Assembly: GCA_020086605.1 (NCBI GenBank)
Contig: JACBWW010000004.1
Coordinates: 40,095,565 to 40,159,564, forward strand
DNA length: 64,000 bases
DNA from: Lanius collurio
Lineage: Eukaryota > Chordata > Aves > Passeriformes > Laniidae
Direction of reading: 5' to 3'
Part shown: positions 21,901 through 32,465 of the stretch, one piece after another
Position numbering within the stretch: position 1 is the first letter of the stretch
Layout: each line of letters starts with the position of its first letter
Translations under genes and position numbers: made by a program
The notes under the pieces: model-generated
Told to the model about the DNA's origin: nothing
The model's input: only the letters and a program-made list of their open reading frames with translations
Databases searched by the model: none

Positions 21901-24385
21901 CTGGGAGATGATGGAGTGGTTTGAAATCTAGAATTGTCTAAGGTGGCAGGGGGGACTAACCCAGATGCAGAATCACATGCCGAAGTGTGTCCAATCCAAT
22001 ATAAGTTTCTCACAGAAGAACTTGTTGCTGGAAGCAGTCCTTCTGACCAGAAAAGGACAAGGCATCTGAGCAAAGCCACTCTTACATAAAAACGTTTGCA
22101 GCATCAGATCCATATAAACTGCATTTTTTGGAAGGTGTTGAATGTTATTTCGGGCTCTTGAGTCAGACATACCAGTCTCTCAGAGTGGCTATACTTAAAA
22201 ACAAACATGAAGTTTGGACATTTTAAAAGCATATAGAATGATACAAACTGTTCCATGGAAACTTTTTATCAGCTTTACCTAGGCAGTAAATACATGCCCA
22301 TCAATTGAGAGCCACAAAGATGAACTTTCTGGGCCTGAGTTTTGGGGGCACATTCTTTAGATTATGTTCCTGCCCTGGACCCTGCATGTCAGGCACTTAC
22401 GTACAGTTGGTTCTTTTAATAGACAAGAGCAATTGGATCCCTGCTATCTATAGAATGATGGGTTCTTTCAATAGACAAGAGCAATCAGATCCCTGCTATT
22501 TATAGAATGGTTCTAAGCATGTGTGCCTGCTTGTTATATTTATAAGTCAGCAACAAGTTTTTTCTTATTTGTGTGCTGCACATATTATGTGAAGAGAATT
22601 ACATGGCTGAAACATGAACAGCCAGAAAGTAGCCCTGCATGCAGTCCAGTATTTTCTCCAGCAGTCAGGCACTTATTAGGAGATTCCATGATCTCTGCCT
22701 CTGATTTAAAAAGTAGCTCCACTCATCTGTGCTTATTCCTTTCCCTGCACTTCAGATCACTGGAAGGAGTCATAAGGTATTTAGAACAAGTCAGTGCAAA
22801 CGCAGGCGGGGAATGATGCAGGTGTGATCCTGCCTGAGACCAGCAGGGTGGGTGAGTTTGTGTGTCCCCCTTGAGCTCTGCCTGTGAACTGTTCCGTGCT
22901 TGGCACATCACCAGCAGTACTGGCAGGGAGGCTGCCAGTGAACCCAAACCAACTATCAGAGGAAGCAATTCAGCATGCCCAACACTGGGACACATCTGCC
23001 CACCCAGCTCCATCACACAGCGTCTCCAAAATCTTTCACTCCCTGGGTTAGTCATTTAGCAGTCAGGTGAACTGGTAAATCCCTGTGCTTTCCACTCTGT
23101 TTCAGGTTCATCACAGGCTCAGGAGGGTGCAGTGTTCTCCAACACAAAATGTTATCTAATTCCATCCCCTCCAAAAACCCCTTCACCTGCCTCTGCAAAG
23201 GATGTTGCTGCAAGATCCTGGAAAATAAGGAACCACAGAGGCTTAAAAATACCCAGCCAAGAGGAGGATAGGCAGTGTACACAGCAATGCCAATCAAAGG
23301 CTCATCAAGAGAATTCAGCCCAGCCTCTGGACAAAGAACCTGCCCTCCTGGGCCTGCACAGCACACCCACTGCCTCTGGATCCCAAAGGCAGCACCAGCC
23401 TGTTGGCTGCATCAGCCAGAAAAGGCCTATTCCAGGACCAGCAGCTGTTGGGTCATCAAGGATCAGGTATGTGCACTGCAGCGTATCTGGGGAAAATGGA
23501 AGGGACTTCATGGCAGGAAAAATCAGATTTCTCTGTTGTCTCTGGGGTCTCCTGGTTGTTCTGCAAAAAGAATTCCTTTTATTTGTACTGACATTTACCT
23601 TTGACTGTCTAAAGCTAAATGAAACATTTTCCCATGTTCCTTACAGCTTGAGTGCTGTAAATTTTGTATTTTCTTTAATAGCAGCCCAGAATTTTGCTGT
23701 GTTCTTATTGCTCCATTCTCATGTTCCCCACCCAGAGCCATTGCTGTGTCTGTTGCAAAGATCTTGTGGCACTTGTTAAGATTCTCCTCCAGTAAACCCC
23801 AGCACAAGTTCCTGACATCCCACTTGGGTTTTTTCCCTGACACGAATTCATGTTAGAATGAGCTCTGGAAAATAAAGTAGGCATTAGAGAAGTGTCACAT
23901 GCACCAAAACATGTTTATTTCTGAACCTGTTTGCTCTTAAGTTTAGCATCATGTTGTTGCTTCTTTGAAGAAATACAACTGAGGGCTTGTGACATGACAG
24001 CTTGGGTTTGAAGTTGATGTAGTGACTTTGGAGTTAGCATAGGCAGAGCACATGCCTTATGTGGGAAGCTTGTGTGCCTGGGCTTCTCTCAGGCCTGGCA
24101 GCTTTTGGTTCAGTTTTCAGAGTGGGTGAGAAGAATGCAAATATCTAAATCCAGAGTGCAGTCTCACCACAGAGTTTTTCTCTTTTCCTCAGGCCCCTCA
24201 TGGATGAGAGCCCTTCTAAAGAGATCAACCACCAGCATCCAGCTGCCCACTCATCCACAAAAGCCTCCCAGAGGTTTAGGCCAATGAATTCTGCTTGGCC
24301 CCTGACTGCCAGTTCCATTCTGCAGTCATTGCCCAAAAAACCCACTGCCACAAAAACATCTCAGAACAGAAGTCCTCAGTCCTAA
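9859..24385 (+). CDS. LRRC56: LRRC56 (leucine-rich repeat containing 56), 5'-incomplete, nine exons seen
   Basis: Spliced gene encoding an LRRC56 orthologue. The family, related to Chlamydomonas ODA8, acts in assembly or transport of axonemal outer dynein arms with intraflagellar transport; human mutations cause a primary ciliary dyskinesia with laterality defects (established knowledge). Seen here: leucine-rich repeats in the first two exons (RVLWMARCGL, ELYIAYNNISDL, LEVLDLEGNN), then the YNYRAEVKKLIPHL block, the THG...ICGNPAKALRERR block and a disordered Ser/Pro/Gln-rich tail ending at TAA 24383-24385. The nine exons give about 530 codons in one continuous frame (1597 bases, starting with the last base of a split Arg codon). 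About 100 N-terminal residues expected from mammalian LRRC56, including the conserved CVDT-type block, are missing, so the start is not defined. Identity is very likely; individual boundaries are discussed per exon. Confidence 0.93.
10355..10552 (+). CDS. LRRC56: LRRC56 exon: leucine-rich repeats 2-4
   Basis: The acceptor AG is at 10353-10354 and donor GTAAGG starts at 10553; the exon is exactly 66 codons, phase 0 to 0. It encodes ELYIAYNNISDLSQLTWL, LEVLDLEGNNVDDINQM and LSHLTVEGNLICLKP, the most conserved part of the family. Leucines and asparagines sit at canonical LRR positions. An open reading frame runs upstream to an ATG at 10241, but that part is intron read through, not a start. Confidence 0.95.
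10783..10971 (+). repeat. CR1 LINE 3'-end fragment
   Basis: This is a well-preserved CR1 tail. It has ATGAGGAAAAACTTCTTTAC, GCACTGGAACAGGCTTCCC, AGAGAGGCTGGGGAGTCTCC and CCTGTGCAACCTGCTCCAGG, ending in two copies of ATTCTGTG at 10953-10968. The octamer duplication is the diagnostic CR1 3' end. It sits in the LRRC56 intron in sense orientation, about 230 bases after the 10355-10552 exon. Confidence 0.93.
12436..12820 (-). mobile_element. Retroviral LTR (3' LTR of a decayed ERV), minus orientation
   Basis: Read on the minus strand this block starts TGTGATCATC directly after a purine run (GGGGGAGA, a polypurine tract at about 12821-12833). It has a CCAATGG box, a TATAAAGAG TATA box near 12683-12692 and an AATAAA signal near 12510-12516. 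It ends near a CA at 12436. That is the U3-R-U5 order of a retroviral LTR of about 385 bases. The family looks like the passerine class II ERV LTRs (from memory). The left boundary is uncertain by several bases. Confidence 0.7.
12821..13720 (-). mobile_element. Decayed endogenous retrovirus internal sequence, upstream of its 3' LTR
   Basis: This lies to the right of the polypurine tract, upstream of the LTR on the minus strand. A minus-strand open segment of 107 codons (12868-13191) ends about 45 bases before the LTR. Further right there are only short open stretches interrupted by stops and frame changes (for example around 13630-13680). I cannot assign these to gag, pol or env. No second LTR was recognised to the right, so the copy seems 5'-truncated. 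The right boundary is a guess. It sits antisense within an LRRC56 intron. Confidence 0.45.
14713..14887 (+). CDS. LRRC56: LRRC56 exon: LRR-cap region
   Basis: The acceptor follows a TTTTTCCAG tract, with AG at 14711-14712, and the donor GT is at 14888-14889. It encodes ELDYNYRAEVKKLIPHLKYL, then DRIPASQTDLLPSKKMRDFL and IIKESIKEGGLARDI. This corresponds to the mammalian YNYRAEVRKLIPQLQVLDE and VKEAIKKG segments just after the leucine-rich repeats. Length is 175 bases, phase 0 to 1. The 4.2 kb intron before it carries a CR1 and a retroviral fragment. Confidence 0.94.
16999..17202 (+). CDS. LRRC56: LRRC56 exon: central linker ending in DDPTDLTHG
   Basis: The acceptor is CTCTCTTCTAG, with AG at 16997-16998, and donor GTAATG starts at 17203. 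With one base carried from the previous exon it reads DPYLGVVAKQSGCGPKPP and ends FTEDDPTDLTHG, where the final Gly codon is split. The C-terminal motif matches the mammalian SEDLAPEDNTSSLTHG region. The middle is Ser/Cys/Pro-rich and poorly conserved, as expected for this linker. Phase 1 to 1. Confidence 0.88.
18415..18454. repeat. 20-bp perfect tandem duplication
   Basis: The unit CTGATACTGTGAACCTACAC occurs twice back to back, at 18415-18434 and 18435-18454, without a mismatch. It lies in the intron about 105 bases upstream of the LRRC56 exon at 18560. The identity of the copies points to a recent slippage-type duplication. Confidence 0.97.
18560..18618 (+). CDS. LRRC56: LRRC56 exon: conserved CGNPAKALRERR block
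   Basis: The acceptor is TTTTTCTTAG, with AG at 18558-18559, and donor GTAGGT starts at 18619. With the carried G the exon encodes GLRQVICGNPAKALRERRQK, matching the mammalian GAGQVLCGNPTKGLRERR segment. At 59 bases it is too short to appear as an independent reading frame. It ends in phase 0. Confidence 0.9.
19729..19859 (+). CDS. LRRC56: LRRC56 probable exon recovered by reading-frame logic
   Basis: The preceding exon ends in phase 0, but the next one (20566 on) is open and family-like only if two bases are carried in. This segment has an acceptor (CATTTCCACAG, ending 19728), 131 bases with no stop in phase 0, and a GTGAGA donor at 19860. It ends with exactly two spare bases. The peptide begins PPAVSPLKPSGLMTENLCGS and is Pro/Ser/Gly-rich like the disordered C-terminal half of the family. 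No residue-level homology is claimed. A different small exon could in principle fill the gap, so this needs transcript support. Confidence 0.68.
20566..20744 (+). CDS. LRRC56: LRRC56 exon with acidic DSSEDEL motif; donor uncertain
   Basis: The acceptor is TTGTCCAG, ending at 20565. Reading in with two carried bases gives RLQTDLQEQTSQALKVAEGE and TDSSEDELREACG, comparable to the acidic DPADSSDF stretch of mammalian LRRC56. Two donors are both in phase 1: GTGAGA at 20676 (exon end 20675) and GTACTG at 20745 (exon end 20744). They differ by 23 codons. The first is closer to the donor consensus; the second gives a length closer to the mammalian protein. Confidence 0.72.
22409..22512. repeat. 52-bp imperfect tandem duplication
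   Basis: Two adjacent copies of a 52-base unit begin GGTTCTTT and contain AATAGACAAGAGCAAT, then GATCCCTGCTAT, then TATAGAATG. Copy 1 is 22409-22460 and copy 2 is 22461-22512, with only a few substitutions between them. It lies in the LRRC56 intron between the 20566 and 23106 exons. Confidence 0.95.
23106..23466 (+). CDS. LRRC56: LRRC56 exon: disordered C-terminal region
   Basis: The acceptor is CTGTTTCAG, ending at 23105, and donor GTATGT starts at 23467. With the carried G it encodes GSSQAQEGAVFSNTK, matching the spacing of the mammalian ESQQEGAV motif. It continues as a Pro/Ser/Gln/Lys-rich, low-order stretch (IPSPPKTPSPAS). Length is 361 bases, phase 1 to 2. The open frame continues past the donor to 23779, but that extension is hydrophobic and intron-like. 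Confidence 0.86.
24193..24385 (+). CDS. LRRC56: LRRC56 terminal coding exon and stop
   Basis: The acceptor is TCTTTTCCTCAG, ending at 24192. The exon completes the split Arg codon (AG+G) and reads RPLMDESPSKEINHQHPAAH through LPKKPTATKTSQNRSPQS to TAA at 24383-24385. The composition (Ser/Pro/Lys/His-rich tail) fits the poorly conserved C terminus of the family. A polyadenylation signal follows about 260 bases later, which supports this as the last exon. Confidence 0.85.
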
Positions 24386-24670
24386 AAGATATCCAGTTGC
24401 CAGCATGTGTTGGAGCCATGTACGCAGTGCAGCCATGAAGGATCAATGCTATCTTGCAGCTTCTTCTGCAAGCTCAACACAGAGCTGTGCAAGTAGAGCA
24501 GTTCAAACAAATGATGTGATTTGCCTCAATTCAGGATACAGCTGGTCCAGAAATATTTTAAGAGCAACCACTGATCAACCAATGAGCTAATTAACCTCTT
24601 ATTACAGAAAAATGTGGTTATTTTTGCAACATTCACACACTAAAAAAGAATAAATCCTATCATACTTCCT
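24386..24670 (+). terminator. LRRC56: LRRC56 3' UTR and polyadenylation signal
   Basis: Sequence after the stop codon has no coding character. A canonical AATAAA lies at 24649-24654 in an A-rich context. The cleavage site would be about 10-30 bases further on, so the 3' UTR is roughly 290 bases. The end is approximate. Confidence 0.65.
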
Positions 24671-27600
24671 GTCATCCACACCATGCCCATCTCTGTGCAT
24701 CAGACAGGGACACTGAACAAAGCAGAGCATGGAGCCTGCTGTTTGAGGAGTGGGCTGGAGGTGACCTACCAGCAGGCATGCAGTGTGTCCTTTGCAGTCC
24801 TGGATGTTTAACATGGGAGGGCCAAAACCAAGGGCTTGAGAGGAAGTGTTGACCAGAGCACATTCTAAGGGAGGGTGTGTTGCCTGAGGAAGAGCCCAGG
24901 AAGGCTGGATGGTTTCAGAGTTTATGCCTCACAGGAGCTCACCCCATTCACAGGCATTGGAGGTTCTTGTAGGATGCATTGCTGTGGGGGCAAATGCTGA
25001 ACAAGTGGCTTATCCCAATATTTACATGTTTGTTTGCTCCATAGCTACCTGGAAGGGTTTGTCTCACTTCCTCTGAGTAGACATTGCATTCCGGAATTTC
25101 TCTAGCAGAGCTGACCCCTGTCACCAGGTGTCAGAGCATCCTCTGCGTTTACCTTCCACCTCCATCTCACTTCTAGCTTTTTCAGATCAAATAGACTTTC
25201 CAGCTTTTATAATTGGATAATTTTAAGTGATGATGCAGCAAAGCAGGGAAGTAAGGGAATAATCTCTCATTTTTTCAATAGGGCATTTTTGTTATGTTCG
25301 GGTGAGATTCACAACATCTGTTTTAGTGACTGCAGTCTATGAGAGGCTATTCCAAGTGACTGTGCCTTACAACTTTATTAATACTGCAGTCTGAAACCAA
25401 GCATCATCACATTTTTTCCAGTTTATATTACTATGTTAGATTATATTTTTAAATCAGTTTGTAAAACAGTAATGACATGATGAGTTGATGAATTGGTTTA
25501 TGTTTCCTTTCTGCTGGCCATCTTAACTTAGAGAAGCAGAATAGTAGACAAAGCCTGAAAACTTCCTTTTGTCACAGTGCTCCTTGCACCATTTTATCTT
25601 ATGAAATAGTCTAGAGGTTGAAGCAAGTTTGCCCAGTTTTGGTGTGTCCTAGAAGAAACCGTCCTTCAAAAATCATTTAAAACTATGTGGTATGTGATTT
25701 TATGTGATACTATGGACGCAGGCAGGACTTCACCCAGCAACAGTGCCTGTGTCCTTAAACAGGCTAAATTTGGCTTTTTTCCAGTGTCACTGACCATACC
25801 ATCACAAAAAAACCCCTGGCCTTGTAAAAGAAAGAAGACACTGACAGCAGTGACTCTTCTCTATATTCAGGGTTGTACCAGGGGGTGGTGGGTAGGACTG
25901 TCTTCTCCAGATATTCAGACCCTCCTTCTCAATTGACATCTTTCATTTCAAAGGGGTGGAGGGAAAAAAGGGATCAGTGGGGGTGCAAACTGGGTCTGGA
26001 CATGAGCATCTGCAGAGACAAACTCTGGGTACAGATCTGAAAAGTCTCTTGAAAGCATCTGTGGTCTCATCTTGCAGCAAACTCCACTTGGCTCTGTATG
26101 TGCACCAAGCAAGAAACTTCTCTGAGCTGGCAGAGAGGATGCAGAGAAATGGTCAAACAGCTCTGCCCTCGTCTGTGGGAAATCAGTGCCTGAGGGCTTC
26201 ATCAAAACCATTTAACTCAGGGTTTCCTGTTATACCTTCCCAGCAGGCACCCCCGGGATAACTCTCAGGGGTGCAGGCCATGTGTGACTGTCAGAACAGC
26301 CACCCCACCCCTCACTAATCAGCTCTGCCCCACTGGTGGCCTAACCAAGGTCAAATGCTGCATAGTGGTGTGGTGTGTTCAAAGGGCCAGGAGGAGATGT
26401 CCAGTCTACCTTTTGATCACCACATCAGCTGGTGGCCCATCACCTCCTCAGGTGGGTATTGGTAGGGATGGATGTGTAAGACAGGCCAGATGCCATCTGC
26501 TCCTGTGTTTGTGGGGATTCAGTGTCCAGAACTGAGTGGCCAAGATGTTGTGAATGGAGCAGCAGGGAGGCTTGCTAAGAGGGCAAGTTTGTGATGACAG
26601 CCCAGCTTGATGGGGAAAAAGCACTGGTAGTCCTCTCTTCTCCTCTCTGCCAGTAGCGGGTGCACCACAGGGTTTCCCAAGGCTGCCATGCTGTTGTCTG
26701 TTGCAGTTTCCAGGACAAGGAAAATAAACAGGGCCATTGCTGTCTGCACAGCTATAACAGACACATAGAGAAAATCATTGCCCTGGCTTAGCCTCTGCAC
26801 CTTTTTCATCTAGAAAATGGAAAAGGCAGCCAGGTCTTTAACAGGCTAATTGGGAAATGTAAAGCATGATGGGCTGTTTGTGAATTCAGTTCTCTTGGCC
26901 CAAGAGGGAAATATGTGGGGAGTTACACTGTGTGGGTTTTTTTGTCACTGTTTCCTCTGTTAAAATCATGCACATGTCCCTTGAGTATAGACAAAGTCCT
27001 TTAATGAATAAGCTTATTCCCATCTCTGCCTTTGCAGACTCTTAACATTTTGTCTCAGTAGGATCCTTGCTTCCAGTTGGATGTGACCAGTTTCAGATGT
27101 ACATCACCAGAGTCCATCCCCTCGTTCCTGTAATGGACCAGGAGCTGTTGATGCCTTTAAGTGTCTCACTGCCTTAATGAGATTTGTTGCTGGCTGCCAA
27201 ATTGATATCTAGTGTGTAAGCTGGAGAGAAGGGCGAGAACTGCTCCCCTCACCTATTAATAAATCAGCACTGCAGGGAAGAGTTTTCTGCCGGGAGTGAA
27301 GTCTCACCAGTACATGCTGCTAAGGGAGGGGGTGGTTAGCTGGGAACAGCTGCCCCGCAGGGAGCTGGGCTTGGAGCAAAGGGATTTGGCCCAAAGTGAC
27401 AATGCTGCAGCATTAGCAGAAGAGTGATCTTGTCCAGGAGGCCTCTCAGCATCACTCAGCTAGTGTCCCACAAACAGCCCTGCCTGCTGGAGTGGCTGGC
27501 AGTGCCATGCACACTGAAAGGCTCCACTCAGCCAGAACTTTAAAAAAACATGGGAGAAGGAAGAGGGAGCTCTGTGCCAGCCAGTTATTTCAGTGGCTAA

Positions 27601-30600
27601 GGATCATCCCTCCCCCTGCAGGGGTGCATGTCTGCGACAGCATCCCACCCAGACAAATGGGCCCTGGCAAGCAAAGGTGGCTCCTGCTCAGACTTGGATT
27701 GGGTTCTGCACCTCCCAGCTCTGCAGAGCCCATCCCAATGTGGACACCTTTGCATCCCATTTGGGAACAGGCTGAAGGGGATGCTCTCCCTGTCCAGTCC
27801 CCATGGCAGCTGTGTGCACAGCCCACCTGCACAGGGCTCATGGCTGTTGTGCTCATTGCCAAGGCCATTACTCTCATTGAAGGCCTGGGATTGCTTTGCA
27901 CTTGGAACAAATTGATCTTTGTTAGAGGATGAAGAGAAGATCTTTTCTTTGGCTGTCAAGGAGGAGTAAGCCCAGGAGATGTGCAGGAAGGAAAATCTCA
28001 TACATGTCCCCTCTTCAAATACACACAAGGGACAGGTCAGCTCCGGATCATTCCCTACATGGTTTCTTGGCTTATTCAGAGCCTGACAGGCTTGGGCTCC
28101 TTGCCATGGGCACTATCTCCACCCATAGTAGAACACAGGTACTTCTGGGGTATGATGAGTCAGATGGCTCATGCTCTAGTTGTGCCAGTCTCTCCACTGA
28201 TAAAATAGGGGTTGTGATGGCTTAGATGTCTGCTTGGTACCATTCGATGCCGGGTAGGATGAATCCTGCTCTGCAATGGCTTTCTCATTACACCAGAGAA
28301 TCCTGGCAATGTTTTTATTGTGTGTTGTTCCTCTAAAATTACCCCAGGGGATACTGGAAATGTCCTGGCTGAGACAAAGGATCAGCCTTGGAGAGTCATA
28401 CAGAGGTAACAAGTGCAGGGGCTCGCTCTGACCCATCTCTCAAACGAGGCGTCCTCTCCACCCTGCCATCAGAAACCTCGTGTCTGTGCGTCCCTGCCTG
28501 GAGTTCAGAGTGATCATGCTAAAATTAAGGTAGTAATTGAGATAATTTTTTAAGCTACCAGGAGATGACGGCCTTGCAGCAGGATCTTCCTGCATGGCAC
28601 AGCGCAAACCAGAGAAAGAAAACGTCGGATTACTGGGTGGAGAGTTGTAGATGTATCGTTTATAGATGTAAAACCTGTGCCTGAGGAACAACGGAGTGCG
28701 TGCAAATGCAACCAGGCAAGCGCCGCTTCAGCTAGGTTTGAAGAGCAAGAGGAATGCCCCGGAATGGACGCTAGAGGGAAGAAGAGAGTGTCACAAGTAC
28801 AACTTTCAAAAGCTAAAAGACGACTCGGAAACCAAATTCAAGCAGCTCCAGGGCGTTCAGGAGGAGTTTGGAACTCAGTGGGCTCCACATTTTCTTTTTA
28901 CCTATCCAGCATCCGATGTGCTGACCTGTGGTGGCCCAAATGTACTTAGCTTGTCGTGGCTTGCTGTATCACACACCACTTTGAGGTATTTGGAAATACT
29001 TTCTTAGGAAACCTGCAATGCCCACAAAGTGTAATGGAGAACATCCCACACCCACCTTGGCACAGGAAAGCTGAGGTGCTTTTGGGGTGTTATAGGGTAT
29101 GTCCATATGATCATGCTGTGTGCAACCGCAGCGTGTCTCAAAGATATGATCTTTGTCACATCCTATAGCTACAGGCTGCAAACAGGCTCAAAACCATGCA
29201 TGGCTTGTGTTCCAGCTTCTCCTTCCTTGGTGACCAGAAACCTCTCATCTCTGGAACCCAGCCGAGCAGGCAGAGCTTCCTTAGGGACTGTGCTCCCCAG
29301 TGCCCTTGGGGAAATCCCTGTTCCAGTTTGAAACCAGCCCTCTCCCAGCCTGGCTGTGTGAAAGCTCTCGGCCACTTCTCTCCCCTTTATCCCCATCCTT
29401 GTCTCTTCTGTCCTTCCCCTGCCCTGCTCCTGGTTCTCACCCAGCTCAGCCACCACCTGCAAGCAATTGCTGCCACCCTGGTGCCTCCCTGGCAGCACCT
29501 CTCTGGAGGGGTGGTGTGAGGTAGGCATGTTTTGCATTTGTTACTTTTATTCTCTCTTCCATGGCTCCATCTGCAGGGACCTTGGCCCTCTTCCTGATGT
29601 CAGGACAGCACTGGGAGACCCTGGCAGGTCACAGAGGCCAGTCCCAAGCCCTCAACATCTGCCACCACCCAGCCTGTGTAATTTCTCTCCCAGCCCTTTC
29701 GCCATGTGGAAGCTGACAAAAATCAATGCCCACATTCTTTCTACTGCTCTGTGGGCAGGGTCAGACCCTTCTTCCCCAACAGAGCACCAGCTCAGTCCCT
29801 TCTCCATCCCTGGGCCACTTTGCTGTTGCAGGCTCCCATCACCTGCATCATCCACACCCCTGGGGACACCTGGAGCCATGACAGGGGAAGGTGAGTACCA
29901 CAGCATCTGCTCGCTCCTCCCCAGCCAAAACACATCAGCCCTGGCTGTGCTGCCTCCTGGGCCCTGTGCTGATCAAGGCTGCCCGGACGGAGGCTGTGCT
30001 GGGTATGTGCTGACTGAGGGTACAGGAGTGTAGCTGTACTGTCTGCCATGTAAAGGAGACACAGAGATGTCAGGTTGAGGGGAGAAAGAAGAGGTCGAAC
30101 TGCCATGGGAAGTAGCAGTAGAGGTTTTTGGGAGATCTGTCCCAGGAGGATGGCACTCCGCAACAGAGGAGGAAACTCCAGTGGGCAGCACAGGGGAGAT
30201 GGACGCACCAGCAGCAAGGGTCAGGTTGGGAGAACCAGCAGTCCTGTCACAGGAGGACAGTCTGGTTCTGCTGGATCAGAGGTGGAGGTAGTGACCAGGC
30301 AGGGGTGGTAGATCCTCCTCTGGCGCCTCGAGAGTGGAGAGCTTAGAGCAGATCGTGGTGTGCCCAGAACACCTGAACAGCTGCAATGTCTTGCCAAGGC
30401 AAGCACCTCCCAGGGTCTGGGTATGGACCTGTCAGCCCTTACCAGAAAAATGCTGCACACCAGGAACAACAGTCAGGATCAGGACAGGTCATCTTGTCCA
30501 GGAGAAGGAGGTTTCTTGGGATTAGTCACCAAATCTTCTCTTTTCAGAAGCTCAGTCTCAAAAGCTGCTAGGATCCTCCAAGGAATGTCTCCTGCTACCT

Positions 30601-31088
30601 CCCCCAGTGGGGCTTCACAATGACAGCAAGGAGTTAAAAATACTTAGAGGTCTTGTAGGGTCAAAGCTACAAATACTTTTTTCCCCTGGATGATCACTAA
30701 CAAAATTAATTTTTAAATAGGGGGAAAAACCCTCAAAGCCTCCATTTTCCCTGATTTCTCCTGTCCCTTTTATCTAGTGTCATTTTGGTGGTTTTAATGA
30801 AGAAAAAGAGAGTATTACTTTTCCCTTTCAACTGCTATTGCCCAATCCTGAACTTTTTTTTTTTAATTATTATGAACAGTCCAGGAGAAGCAGGAGTCCA
30901 GACACAAACCTGTGGATAAGATTAGTGGCATGTGAAAACAAATGAGAGGCCCTTGCTGCTGTGGGAAAAGCAGTTACCTTAAGATCAGGCAATTCTGCAA
31001 GTGATGTACGCAAGAAGGGACAGAGATGGAAGGGGCTGCTGTGTCATGCTGGCATTTAGGAAGCTGGCCAAAAATGCAAGGGGGAGAT
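24671..31088. other. Intergenic; no gene recognised
   Basis: This follows the LRRC56 polyadenylation signal. Many overlapping open frames exist on both strands (for example 29467-30033 on + and 29792-30217 on -). They are Pro/Ser/Cys/Trp-rich, overlap each other and show no domain I know. Mammals have LMNTD2 on the opposite strand at this position; no lamin-tail sequence was seen. A CpG-retaining segment at 28600-28960 is described in the findings. Confidence 0.5.
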
Positions 31089-31135
31089 TGTGTGTGCACC
31101 TGTGTGCATGTGTGTGTGTGCATGTGTGTGTGTGC
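31089..31135. repeat. (TG)n microsatellite, interrupted
   Basis: TG/CATG-rich simple repeat with runs such as TGTGTGTGTGCATGTGTGTG. It is interrupted by CA and CCTG and is about 47 bases long. Confidence 0.95.
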
Positions 31136-31292
31136 TCCCTGCCAGGTGCTAAGCCCTGGCAGGGATGGCTCTGGCATCACTGTCACCCTGCCCTGAGACA
31201 AGGGCAGAGGACATGGGAGGTTGAACAAGAGCTGCAGGGTTGGTTCGGGATGCAGGAGTGTTGCAGGCAGAATGGAAGTTTCAGACAAGGTC

Positions 31293-31762
31293 TGTCATGG
31301 AGACCGTCCCATTGAGTCACAAGGGTCAGAAAGGACCCCCTTGGTTTCTAAACTCCTTCTCAGAGAGGAATCTAGATCCAATCCTAGTTCCAGACTTGGT
31401 CAATGCTTTATGTCTAAAGAATTATATAGGTATAATTGAGCCTTTATACAACTTTGTGCTACAGAATTAAGGATGGCTAACCAAATATATTTATGTGAAT
31501 GAAATAAATGATTTATTTCAATTGGTGATAATAATGATTAGACTAAAAAAACTTTAATCAGAATTGTTTACTACATAATACAGATAATTTTAACTACTAG
31601 TATAGTGCACCATTTTTTTATAAATATTGAAAAAATTATATTAAAGTTGGCGAAATATTTATTTAGTAAAGATTGATATTACTCACCCATATCAATGACC
31701 ATGGGCAAATCTCTTTTGCTCAGCCTTGAGGGGCATCTCCACTCAAGAGAGGAATCTCCACA
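31293..31762 (-). mobile_element. Probable AT-rich solo LTR (ERV-type)
   Basis: A block of about 470 bases with sharply higher AT content than its surroundings. It begins TGTCATGG and ends CACACA on the + strand, giving TG...CA ends. On the minus strand it carries a TATAAAGG box and AATAAA signals near 31500 and 31660. I recall similar LTRs from bird ERVL-type elements. No clear target-site duplication was seen, and the boundaries are inferred. An AT-rich non-LTR segment cannot be excluded. Confidence 0.42.
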
Positions 31763-32386
31763 CAGACCCCAGAAGGGGGGTGTTAGAAGACCCTGCCATT
31801 AAAAAGTGGGATTGGGATTTTATAGTATGAAATGATTGACTGTCAGCCATATCTTTGTGGGTCACCTGTGTCAGTTCTGCAGCCTTTAGCTCAGCACCAT
31901 TAGATAAGTCATCAGCACTAGCGCTTGTTGGTTTCTTTATCAGGGGCTTTGTCTGCCACCTCCTCACCAGTGCCAATTTCTGTCAGGAAACATTGTTCTT
32001 CACATCCTCAGAATGTTTAACTTTAAGCTTGATGAGTCAGCCTCCTCTCAGCATTCTTCAGCACCAAAAGCAGCCTGACCCCTCCTACTCCATTTGCCAC
32101 TGATAACTTGATAACTTCTGCAAATAGGGTGAAGTCGGAGCTGGTTTATCCCCACCTAGGCAGAGCATCCTGCTACAAGGAGGCCTTAGCCCCCAAGACT
32201 CTGATGGGGTCTCTAGCTCAGCCACTGCCAATCCAGGGCCAGTGTGGAGATAGTAAAGAACTGCAAACTCTCTCCTCCTCCATTTGCAGCTCTTGGCAGG
32301 CTTTTTATCTCCTCCTTGTTGCTTGAGCCAGCACAGTCTCCCAAGGAGTCTCTGGCTCAAAGACTGTGAGAATCCTTTCATTCTAG

Positions 32387-32465
32387 ATCATAGAATGGTT
32401 TGTGTTGGAAGAGACTTTAAGGATCACCTAGTTCCAACCCCATGCCATGGGTAGAGATGCCCCAA
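32387..32465 (-). repeat. CR1 LINE 3'-end fragment, minus orientation
   Basis: The + strand reads ATCATAGAATGGTTTGTGTT, then GGAAGAGACTTTAAGGATCA, CCTAGTTCCAACCCCATGCC and ATGGGTAGAGATGCC. This is the reverse complement of the CR1 3' end. It is truncated after about 80 bases. Confidence 0.88.

Noticed and set aside
23467..23779. Extension of the 23106 exon frame to a stop at 23779
   Set aside because: It passes a consensus GTATGT donor, its composition turns hydrophobic, and the downstream exon at 24193 continues the frame in phase 2.
29467..30033. 188-codon open frame on +
   Set aside because: Low-complexity Pro/Ser/Cys composition, overlapped by minus-strand frames of similar length, and no recognisable family.
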